From Chitinophagaceae bacterium (GTDB lineage: Bacteria; Bacteroidota; Bacteroidia; Chitinophagales; Chitinophagaceae), in the NCBI GenBank assembly GCA_947380435.1, contig CANCRC010000004.1:1-36252 (forward strand): 36,252 bases of DNA, given 5' to 3'. The stretch's first letter is position 1, and every line of letters begins with the position of its first letter. The notes beneath the pieces are model-generated. The model was not told the origin of the DNA and searched no databases. It was given only the letters and a program-made list of their open reading frames with translations. A program made the position numbers and the translations under genes. This document shows, piece by piece, positions 24,823 through 31,740 of this stretch.

Positions 24823-25587
24823 ATGTCAGCACTGCCCATTATTACTGTAAAAGACCTCGTAAAATCCTATGGCAATTTCAAAGCTGTGAAAGGCATCAGC
24901 TTTGAGGTAAAAGAAGGGGAGATATTTGGTTTATTGGGCCCCAATGGCGCAGGCAAGTCTACCACCCTTGAAATTATTGAAACCTTAAGGGAGAAAACAA
25001 GTGGTACAGTAATGGTGAATGGTTTTGATTTAGATAAGTCACCAGAGTCTATTAAAAAAATGATAGGCGTTCAATTACAAACAGCCGGCTTTTATCCTAA
25101 TTTAAATTTAACTGAGCTCATTCATTTATTTGTGGGTTTATACCAAAATGAAATGGATGCTACAGCGCTTTTGCAAAAAGTTAATTTAGAAGACAAAGCG
25201 AAAGCAAAGTTTAAAGAATTAAGTGGGGGACAGAAACAAAGGTTTTCTATTGCCACTACTTTAATTAATAAACCTAAAATTATTTTCTTAGATGAACCTA
25301 CCACAGGTTTAGACCCGCAAGCAAGAAGAAACTTATGGGATTTAATCAAAGAAATTAGAGACAATGGTACTACAGTAATTATAACCACTCATTATATGGA
25401 TGAGGCAGAAGTATTATGTGATAGAGTAGCCATTATTGATAGTGGTAAAATAATTGCTATAAATACACCCAATCATTTAATTGATGAGTTGGTGGAAACC
25501 GGATTTGAAAAAGTGAAAGAAGTAAAAAAAGCAAACTTAGAAGATGTATTTATACATTTAACGGGGAAGGCTTTAAGAGAAGAGTAA
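24823..25587 (+). CDS. ABC transporter ATP-binding protein (ABC-2/DrrA type)
   Basis: The 254-residue ATPase has Walker A GPNGAGKST at 39-47, the signature LSGGQKQR, Walker B IIFLDEPTTGLDP and the switch His in TTHYMDEAE. The C-terminus NLEDVFIHLTGKALRE is typical of ATPases that drive ABC-2 type exporters of lipids, drugs or polysaccharides, although the region between the switch and this motif is short. The cognate membrane subunit normally follows, but here the next gene is a DinB-family enzyme on the far side of a 112-base spacer, so the ATPase is an orphan in this window and its partner must be encoded elsewhere. The substrate is unknown. Confidence 0.88.
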   Translation: MSALPIITVKDLVKSYGNFKAVKGISFEVKEGEIFGLLGPNGAGKSTTLEIIETLREKTSGTVMVNGFDLDKSPESIKKMIGVQLQTAGFYPNLNLTELIHLFVGLYQNEMDATALLQKVNLEDKAKAKFKELSGGQKQRFSIATTLINKPKIIFLDEPTTGLDPQARRNLWDLIKEIRDNGTTVIITTHYMDEAEVLCDRVAIIDSGKIIAINTPNHLIDELVETGFEKVKEVKKANLEDVFIHLTGKALREE

Positions 25588-25699
25588 TTAAGAGCCTAGT
25601 AAAATTTTCTAGCCTCATAATAATAGAGCCTATTTAAATATTGTAGATAATTGAAAACATATTATTCAAAAACATAAATAATAAATTAAAATATAAAAA

Positions 25700-26224
25700 A
25701 TGGAAGATTTAAAATATCCTATTGGTAAGATTGAATATTTACCTTTTACAGAAGCGAACAAGAGAGCATTCATTAATGCTATTAAAATAGCGCCAGCCAA
25801 TTTAGAAATGGCTGTGCAACATTTAGATAAAGCTCAGTTAGACACCCCCTATAGAGAAGGCGGTTGGACTATTCAACAAGTAATGCACCATATGGCAGAT
25901 AGCCATATGAATGCTTTTATTCGTTTTAAAATGGCCTTGACGGAAGAAGTACCTGCTATTAAAGCCTATGATGAAAAAGGTTTTGCTAATACTGCCGATT
26001 CCTTAAATACACCTATTAATTATTCTACTACAATTTTACATGCTTTACACGCGCGTTGGGTAATGCTATTAGAATCTATGACCGATGAACAGTTTCAAAG
26101 AAAATTATTTCATCCAGGTAGAAATGCAGAAGTAAGTTTATGGGATATGTTAGCAATATACTCTTGGCATGGTAAACACCATTTAGCGCATATTACGAAT
26201 TTGTGTAAGCAGAAGGGTTGGTAG
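25700..26224 (+). CDS. DinB/YfiT-family metal-dependent thiol transferase (BstA-like)
   Basis: This 174-residue four-helix-bundle protein resembles YfiT/BstA, which uses a divalent metal to transfer bacillithiol to electrophiles. YREGGWTIQQVMHHMADSHMN carries the first metal histidine (His63 or 64), and YSWHGKHHLAHI carries the other two (most likely His160 and His164, agreeing with B. subtilis YfiT His160/His164). The N-terminal LKYPIGK-x-EYL is also typical. Bacillithiol is made by some Bacteroidota, but no bsh genes are in the window, so the thiol is inferred. The upstream region is extremely AT-rich without a -7 box. The gene converges on folC. Confidence 0.85.
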   Translation: MEDLKYPIGKIEYLPFTEANKRAFINAIKIAPANLEMAVQHLDKAQLDTPYREGGWTIQQVMHHMADSHMNAFIRFKMALTEEVPAIKAYDEKGFANTADSLNTPINYSTTILHALHARWVMLLESMTDEQFQRKLFHPGRNAEVSLWDMLAIYSWHGKHHLAHITNLCKQKGW

Positions 26225-26262
26225 TAGACTTTGTTTATTTTTTAAACAAGGCTCTGTCTACT
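26223..26262. other. Interrupted hairpin at the junction of two convergent genes
   Basis: AGTAGAC pairs with GTCTACT (7 bp) and, after a five-base bulge, TTTGTTT pairs with AAACAAG (one wobble) around a seven-base loop. It covers the bstA-like stop and the last folC codons. Without a T-tract its use as a terminator is uncertain. Confidence 0.4.
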
Positions 26263-27566
26263 TCGGCTACTAAGTAAACGCTACCTATAACTAAAATTAA
26301 GTCCTTATCAGTGGCTTTTGCTGAAGCTGTTTGTAAAGCAATGTTTACATCGTCATAAATACCCCCTTTCAGTCCTAATGCATTTGCTTTTTCTGCAAGT
26401 TCCTTAGAAGCAAGTGCTCTAGGTAAATGCGATTGGGTGAAATAGTAATTTGCATTTTTAGGAAGTAAGGTGAGTACTGCATCCACATCTTTATCCTTCA
26501 CCATTCCTGTTACTATATATAGTTGTTGGAATGTAGTAGTAGTTATTTGATCGAGTAGGGCCTTGATGCCATGTTCATTATGCGCTACATCTAAAACAAT
26601 TCTAGGAGAAGCTTGAATGCATTCCCATCTACCCATAAAACCAGTAGAAGCTTTTATTTCAACTAAGGCTTGCTGAATAATTTCACTTGTCAATTTCCAA
26701 CCCATGTCTGCTAATAATTGACATGCCACTAAAACACCTTTTAAATTTTTAGCTTGATACTTTCCTGGTAGGTCGCAACTAATGGTAAACTTTGCATCAA
26801 ATAAAGGCTTGTTCAATAAATGAACATGTGGTTGACTAAAACTAAAGCTGGCGGTATTCCAATTGTTTTCAAAAGCATTTAGTTCAATAAAATCTTCACT
26901 AAAATAAATGGGTGCATTTTCAAGTGCAGCCTTTTGTGTAAAAACTGGTTTTGTTTCAGCAATGCTTTCACTTATCACAATAGGCGTTTCTTTTTTTATA
27001 ATGCCTGCTTTCTCTGATGCAATGGCTTCAAGTGTATTTCCAAGTAAGGCCATATGATCCCAACCAATATTGGTTATAAGGCTTAGTATGGGCTGAATAA
27101 CATTGGTGCTATCTAGTCTTCCGCCAAGTCCAGTTTCTATAATGGAAATATCACAATTTTCTGCAGCGAAATAATCAAAAGCCATGCCTACTGTAATTTC
27201 AAAAAAGGAAGGTTCAATTTCTTCAATTAAGGGTTTTACTTTTTCTGTAAAGGAACTGACAAACTCTTTGGTACACATTTCTCCATTTACTTTTATTCTT
27301 TCTCTAAAATCATATAAATGGGGAGAGGTATATAAACCTGTTCTATAGCCCGCTTTTTGAAAAATGGCTGCAAGCATATGACTTGTAGAACCTTTTCCAT
27401 TGGTGCCTGCCACATGAATGGTCTTAAATTTATTTTCAGGATTTCCTAAGAAAGAACAAATTAATTGAGTGTTATGTAAATCGTTTTTTATGGCAGCGGC
27501 TCCAATACGACTAAACATAGGAAGACGACTATATAAATAGTCAATGGTATTTTGATAATCGCTCAA
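26235..27566 (-). CDS. folC: Bifunctional folylpolyglutamate synthase / dihydrofolate synthase
   Basis: The 443-residue Mur-ligase-family enzyme adds glutamate to dihydropteroate or to folates with ATP. The P-loop GTNGKGST is at 54-61, with the following SPHLYDFRERI, the central ETGLGGRLDSTN and the C-terminal domain entry VLDVAHNEHG, all characteristic of FolC. The start codon is TTG at 27566, and the N-terminus YQNTIDYLYSRLPMFSRIGAAA is the one expected for Bacteroidota FolC, so the TTG start is credible; the first ATG would delete 16 residues. It lies 14 bases after the TonB-like gene, an arrangement common in the phylum. Confidence 0.94.
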   Translation of the reverse strand: MSDYQNTIDYLYSRLPMFSRIGAAAIKNDLHNTQLICSFLGNPENKFKTIHVAGTNGKGSTSHMLAAIFQKAGYRTGLYTSPHLYDFRERIKVNGEMCTKEFVSSFTEKVKPLIEEIEPSFFEITVGMAFDYFAAENCDISIIETGLGGRLDSTNVIQPILSLITNIGWDHMALLGNTLEAIASEKAGIIKKETPIVISESIAETKPVFTQKAALENAPIYFSEDFIELNAFENNWNTASFSFSQPHVHLLNKPLFDAKFTISCDLPGKYQAKNLKGVLVACQLLADMGWKLTSEIIQQALVEIKASTGFMGRWECIQASPRIVLDVAHNEHGIKALLDQITTTTFQQLYIVTGMVKDKDVDAVLTLLPKNANYYFTQSHLPRALASKELAEKANALGLKGGIYDDVNIALQTASAKATDKDLILVIGSVYLVAEVDRALFKK

Positions 27567-27580
27567 AGCAGTGGAATTAA

Positions 27581-28363
27581 TTATTGATTTTCGAACTTAA
27601 ACTTTACAGTCACATTAGAAACATGATCGGCGCTATTGAAACTAATTTTAGTTAAGTACTCCACAATGGCTTTTTTATATTTAGCGTCGTTAGAGCTTGA
27701 ACCTTTTACAATTTGTATAAAGCGGCCAGCGCCAGTAGGACTCACTTCAATTTCTGCATAAATAGTAGCGGGTTCTACATCTCCATTAAATGAATAAGCC
27801 TTGGTCACTCTTCGGTCTCCTTTAGTTACAAAAGGGCCACCGGTTCCTTCATAATTTTTCCCATTAATGCTTCCATTCGCCACCCCTTGATCGCCTTTAC
27901 CTCCGGCAATGCCTTGGTCTTTTACATTATTATAACTGTCTTGGTTATTGCCACCTTTGCCATTACCCCCAGCATATTTTCCCATTAATGCTTTTGGCTT
28001 AGGAGCAGGGGGAAGCGGTAGGTTTTTAATATTGGTTTTTGCTTTCGATGATCTGATGGCTTCATCATTAGGATCGTTGCCACTTGCATTTATCTTAACA
28101 GCCTTATTAATAGCAGTTGCTTTTACTTTTTTGCTTGAACCTAGTTCTGGTGCTGGGGCTTCTTTACTTAAGGGGGCAATATCTCCTTGGCCTGTTGTGG
28201 TATTGCCTAAGTTCACTTCCATATAAGCAGTAGCAGGAGGGATAACGGTGGCAGCTGGTTGTTGCCAATGCATGATAATAAATAAGCAAGACAAGGCAAT
28301 ACATATAACTAAGGTGTAAACACCAGCCTTTATATTTTTTTCTTGTTCAAAGCTTAATTGCAT
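27581..28363 (-). CDS. TonB-like energy transducer
   Basis: The 260-residue protein has a cytoplasmic N-terminus, one membrane segment (about 13-31), a long Pro/Lys/Gly-rich periplasmic spacer including a GKGGNNQD / GGKGDQG region, and a C-terminal domain (about 185-260) with VEPATIYAEIEVSPTGAGRF and a closing VTVKFKFENQ strand, like TonB-type C-termini. TonB proteins pass energy from ExbB/ExbD to outer-membrane receptors. In many Bacteroidota the order exbB-exbD-tonB-folC is found; here tonB-folC is kept, but no exbBD is upstream. The divergent C-terminus makes a TolA- or gliding-related role possible. Confidence 0.7.
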   Translation of the reverse strand: MQLSFEQEKNIKAGVYTLVICIALSCLFIIMHWQQPAATVIPPATAYMEVNLGNTTTGQGDIAPLSKEAPAPELGSSKKVKATAINKAVKINASGNDPNDEAIRSSKAKTNIKNLPLPPAPKPKALMGKYAGGNGKGGNNQDSYNNVKDQGIAGGKGDQGVANGSINGKNYEGTGGPFVTKGDRRVTKAYSFNGDVEPATIYAEIEVSPTGAGRFIQIVKGSSSNDAKYKKAIVEYLTKISFNSADHVSNVTVKFKFENQ

Positions 28364-28378
28364 GCTATAAAATTAATA

Positions 28379-28386
28379 CAAAAATA
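28379..28386 (-). promoter_or_regulatory. -7 box for the tonB-like/folC operon
   Basis: Minus-strand TATTTTTG fits TAnnTTTG and ends 15 bases before the ATG at 28363. No -33 match is seen at 19-21 bases, so support is limited to the box and its position. Confidence 0.45.
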
Positions 28387-28411
28387 GATCAAAACCCAAA
28401 TTTGAGATCCT

Positions 28412-29329
28412 TTAAGATGAATGTATTATGGGCTTATTTGGACTAGGCCATGTATTTATTATAATGCCTGTGATAATAATACAACCACTCACTATTTGAG
28501 CTGTAGAAAAGCTTTCTCCTAAAAAAAACACAGCTTCAATAGAACTTAATAGTGGAATTAATGTACCAAATAAAGCGGCTTTGCCTGCGCCAATTTTTTG
28601 AATGGCATTGTTCCATATTAAATAAGAGATGGTAGAATTACCAATGCCTATATATAGGACTATCCATAATAAATGAGCGTTGAATATTATTGGTTGAACG
28701 AAATTCATTTCATAGGTAGCTACTGGTAGTAATAAAATTGCGCCTATAGCAAAGAGTACTAGTAAGAAACTATTATTAGAAATGCCTACAGGTTTTTTAC
28801 GCACAAAAACATTGTATATGCCAAAACAAAAACCTGCACCAATCATCCATAAATCGCCGGTACTTATTTGAAAATTTAAAATATTGGCCATCTGACCTTT
28901 TGTTAATAAATACACTGTGCCAATTAAACCAAGTATAATGCCTGTGATATTTTTCCAATGTAATTTTTCATTTACAAAATAGGCAGCTAATAGTGCCGCC
29001 ACAATAGGATGCACTGTGGAACCGAATAAAGCCATATTAATAGCAGTGGTATAATGGCCTGCCGTATATATTAAAGTATTGTAAACGGAAAATCCAACAA
29101 GGCCCATCCAAAAAAAGTAGGCTTTATTGGCTTTAAAAATGGGCCATTCGTTTTTTAAATTTTTATAGGCAAAGGGAAACATGAAAATGGTGGCTATTGT
29201 CCATCTCATGAAAGCTAAACTAGCAGGGCCTGCTAAATGAATTGAATAACGAGATACTATAAAATTTCCAGACCAAATAATACTAGAGGTAATGGCAAGT
29301 GCTGCTCCTATTTGGTTTTGTCTTCTCAA
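28412..29329 (-). CDS. EamA/DMT-family permease
   Basis: This 305-residue protein has about ten membrane segments in two EamA repeats (about 5-140 and 150-295). Typical pieces are AITSSIIWSGNFIVSRY in TM1 and GTLIPLLSSIEAVFFLGE in the second repeat. Family members export amino acids, nucleosides or other metabolites, and the substrate cannot be told from sequence. The start is TTG at 29329 within the overlap TTGA, so the gene is translationally coupled to the radical SAM gene upstream. The first ATG would remove TM1, which supports the TTG. The coupling suggests that the permease may move a substrate or product of that enzyme. Confidence 0.85.
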   Translation of the reverse strand: MRRQNQIGAALAITSSIIWSGNFIVSRYSIHLAGPASLAFMRWTIATIFMFPFAYKNLKNEWPIFKANKAYFFWMGLVGFSVYNTLIYTAGHYTTAINMALFGSTVHPIVAALLAAYFVNEKLHWKNITGIILGLIGTVYLLTKGQMANILNFQISTGDLWMIGAGFCFGIYNVFVRKKPVGISNNSFLLVLFAIGAILLLPVATYEMNFVQPIIFNAHLLWIVLYIGIGNSTISYLIWNNAIQKIGAGKAALFGTLIPLLSSIEAVFFLGESFSTAQIVSGCIIITGIIINTWPSPNKPIIHSS

Positions 29330-30627
29330 TGGTGTGCAAAGTTTTGAGTAAAATCGCCTTTAATTCTTTCAATAGGAGGGTTGTAATAACCAAATTGTAA
29401 GAGAGGGAATTCTTCTTTAATTAATTCCATCATTTGTTTAACACCCATAATTTCTCCCACTTCTGTAACACCTATTTTTCCTAAATACCAATCGGGATCA
29501 ATATTAAAATTGCGCCATTGTATCATTTTCAAATCGGTGTCTCTAATAAATTTTCTTAAGGCTTCATATTCTGCAACACTGTCCGTCATACCTGGGAAAA
29601 CAAAATAATTAATACTTGTCCATTTACCTGCAGCCGACATCTCTTTTAAACTTTCTACAATATCGTTAAAGGTATAATTATTAGGTCTGTAGTAAGGATT
29701 GTAAATTTCTGGTCTTACCGAATTGGTACTAACTCTTAAACTATCCAATCCCGCTGCTGCTAAAATTTTTACAGCTTTTGGATCAGAGCCATTGGAATTA
29801 ATATTAATACTTCCTTTGTTAGTATGTTTTCTTATTTCAATAATAGCTTCTTTAATAGTCTCCCACATTAATAAAGGTTCTCCTTCACATCCTTGTCCAA
29901 AACTTACAATAGGGAAAGGGGCTGTCATTAAATGAGGAACTGTATATTCTACTACTTCAGCGGCAGTAGGTTTAAAACTCAATCGCTCTTGATTCGAAAA
30001 AATTTCTTCTTCAATAGGTTGAAATGAAATACATCCAATACAATTGGCATTACAAGCAGGGGATATAGGAATGGGGCATTCCCATCTGTCCATGGCAAAA
30101 TTTCTGGCAGCAGGACAATGATAAGTCATGCAGCAATTTTCCATTAAATGTTTTACCAATCTGTTTTGGCTATAAGTTTCTAATAATTTGCTTGTTCCTG
30201 TTTCAATTGTTTCTTGATCATAGCCTTCACAATCTTGTCTTATATCTTTTTCAATTCTTACAGCAGGCACATAATTTTTTCCATCCTGCCAACCCACAGC
30301 AGTATAACAAAATAATGGAAGTGTTGGTGCATTGGGCAAGGTTTCATAAGCCGCAATATATAATCCTGTATGTGCTGGAGGAATAAAGGCAGCCACGGCC
30401 CAACCTTTTTCACAAATACGCATCTCGCCCGTTTCTACATCAATACCAATGCCTCTTCTTTCTGGTAGTTCATATAAGCTTCCACCATTAGGCAGTTCAA
30501 TCCAATCCTCAACATCTATTGGATAAGCGTCCCAGCCAGCACGGCCTGCAACATACAAACTAGTATCTTCAAATATTTGGCCATTGCCATCGGAATATAA
30601 AATATAGGGGGAAGATTGTAAAGACAT
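29326..30627 (-). CDS. Uncharacterised radical SAM protein with extra cysteines
   Basis: The 433-residue protein has a novel-looking N-terminal domain of about 160 residues (LPNGGSLYELPERRGIGID and similar), a short Cys-rich segment (Cys165, 166, 171 and 184), and then the radical SAM cluster motif Cys192-x3-Cys196-x2-Cys199 (ACNANCIGC). The barrel continues with SFGQGCEGEPLL (GGEP-type SAM motif), INSNGSDPKAV and LRVSTNSVRPEIY. I recall a widespread family with this N-terminus but no assigned reaction. The extra cysteines could bind an auxiliary Fe-S cluster. A -7 box ends only four bases before ATG, and the gene overlaps the EamA permease start. Confidence 0.85.
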   Translation of the reverse strand: MSLQSSPYILYSDGNGQIFEDTSLYVAGRAGWDAYPIDVEDWIELPNGGSLYELPERRGIGIDVETGEMRICEKGWAVAAFIPPAHTGLYIAAYETLPNAPTLPLFCYTAVGWQDGKNYVPAVRIEKDIRQDCEGYDQETIETGTSKLLETYSQNRLVKHLMENCCMTYHCPAARNFAMDRWECPIPISPACNANCIGCISFQPIEEEIFSNQERLSFKPTAAEVVEYTVPHLMTAPFPIVSFGQGCEGEPLLMWETIKEAIIEIRKHTNKGSININSNGSDPKAVKILAAAGLDSLRVSTNSVRPEIYNPYYRPNNYTFNDIVESLKEMSAAGKWTSINYFVFPGMTDSVAEYEALRKFIRDTDLKMIQWRNFNIDPDWYLGKIGVTEVGEIMGVKQMMELIKEEFPLLQFGYYNPPIERIKGDFTQNFAHH

Positions 30628-30631
30628 AGTA

Positions 30632-30639
30632 CAAAGGTA
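30632..30639 (-). promoter_or_regulatory. -7 box immediately before the radical SAM gene
   Basis: Minus-strand TACCTTTG fits TAnnTTTG and ends four bases before the ATG at 30627, so transcription should begin at or next to the start codon (leaderless mRNA). The -33 element is weak. Confidence 0.5.
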
Positions 30640-30679
30640 TCAATTAGAAATGAGTTTAGTAAACAGATTAGGAAACAGT

Positions 30680-31246
30680 TTAGGATTGACTTGTTCTAGA
30701 ATGGGTTATTTGTTCTGCACAAAATGAATTGAATTCATTGGTGATGGTAGAACTTACTGGTTCATTAATTTGTTTTTGAATGATTTTGTTGTCTTTGAAG
30801 TCAATGGTAATAAGGTCGTCTTTAATAATGGCATTTTCTAAATAGCCCCAGGGGTAGTGTTTTTTAGGGAAAGTATTAATAACAATGCCTGCCGGATCAA
30901 ATGCAATTTCGTAGGGGAATTTAACCTGTCTTTCAAATAGGGCACCTATTAAAAAAATACCTGCTATGATTAATCCGTTGGGCTGTAAAAACCAACCCCA
31001 GGAGGCTAATAATAAACCCAATCTGTAATAAGGCAAAACACCTCTTTTGGATTGAAAAACACAGAATATCCACCAGCTTGTAAAAGAAGTCATGATGGCG
31101 AAAATAAGTGCTGGCTTAGGGAATAAGCCTAAAAATATAGAATAGCCAAAAGCCAGTAATGAAATGAATAACATGAATTGGCTAATGCGGTCTACGTTCT
31201 TAAAGTCGGGGCTTTTACAAACTATGATGTAGTCAAATTCACGCAT
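30680..31246 (-). CDS. Small inner-membrane protein of unknown function
   Basis: From ATG 31246 the product has 188 residues; a TTG 36 bases earlier could extend it, but that region overlaps the ccmE promoter. Two hydrophobic hairpins (about residues 23-65 and 75-110) are followed by a soluble C-terminal half with FPYEIAFDPAGIVINTFPKKHYPW, reminiscent of small bacterial PH-like (YcxB-type) domains. I do not recognise the family with certainty. It is divergent from ccmE, with 64 bases between the starts, and lies upstream of the radical SAM gene, which has its own promoter. Confidence 0.7.
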   Translation of the reverse strand: MREFDYIIVCKSPDFKNVDRISQFMLFISLLAFGYSIFLGLFPKPALIFAIMTSFTSWWIFCVFQSKRGVLPYYRLGLLLASWGWFLQPNGLIIAGIFLIGALFERQVKFPYEIAFDPAGIVINTFPKKHYPWGYLENAIIKDDLITIDFKDNKIIQKQINEPVSSTITNEFNSFCAEQITHSRTSQS

Positions 31247-31272
31247 AAAATTGGGTTTCGATGAGGATAAAA

Positions 31273-31306
31273 TTTGATGCAATTTAAGCTCATTTGGTTA
31301 ACTTTG
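31273..31306 (+). promoter_or_regulatory. Promoter of ccmE-ccmF
   Basis: TTTG (31273-31276), 22 bases, then TAACTTTG (31299-31306). The -7 box is perfect, and the spacer is two or three bases longer than usual. The ATG begins only five bases after the box, so the transcript should be leaderless or nearly so. Confidence 0.55.
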
Positions 31307-31310
31307 CACC

Positions 31311-31721
31311 ATGAAGAAAACACATATTGCATTATTAGTATTAATTGCTGCTGCCATTGTTGTACTTATAAGCTATACAGGCGATTTAAGTAGCTATGAG
31401 ACAATTGGTTCAGCCAAGCAAAAAGAAGGGAAATTCGTGAATTTAATTGTAAGAATGGACAAGTCTGTTCCTGTTCAATACGACCCAGTAAAAGACCCTA
31501 ATTTATTAGCATTTAATGTGCAAGATAGTGTGGGGGGTAAAATTAGTGTGGTCTATCATAATACCATGCCTACCGATATGGAAAAGTCGGAGCGATTAGT
31601 GTTGAAAGGAAAAGTACAAGGCGATCATTTTGAATGTTCTGCTATCGTTATGAAATGTCCTTCTAAATACAAGGACAATCCCAATGCTATGAAAAACCAA
31701 CCGGTGACCATTAGCAATTAA
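31311..31721 (+). CDS. ccmE: Cytochrome c maturation heme chaperone CcmE, CxxxY type
   Basis: The 136-residue protein has one N-terminal membrane anchor (about 5-22) and a periplasmic OB-fold domain with FVNLIVRMDKS, ISVVYHNTMPTDM and LVLKGKVQGDHFECSAIVMKCPSKY. CcmE carries heme covalently from CcmC to the CcmF lyase. Instead of the HxxxY heme site of E. coli, this protein has Cys116-Pro-Ser-Lys-Tyr120, the CxxxY type known from archaea and Desulfovibrio. It is 19 bases ahead of ccmF. ccmA, ccmB, ccmC and a thioreductase are not in the window. Confidence 0.93.
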   Translation: MKKTHIALLVLIAAAIVVLISYTGDLSSYETIGSAKQKEGKFVNLIVRMDKSVPVQYDPVKDPNLLAFNVQDSVGGKISVVYHNTMPTDMEKSERLVLKGKVQGDHFECSAIVMKCPSKYKDNPNAMKNQPVTISN

Positions 31722-31740
31722 TAAAAATACAATTAGGTAA

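Noticed and set aside
25595-25615. Imperfect hairpin around CTAGTAAAATTTTCTAG after the ABC ATPase gene as a terminator
   Set aside because: The stem is AT-rich with a bulge and lacks a T-run.
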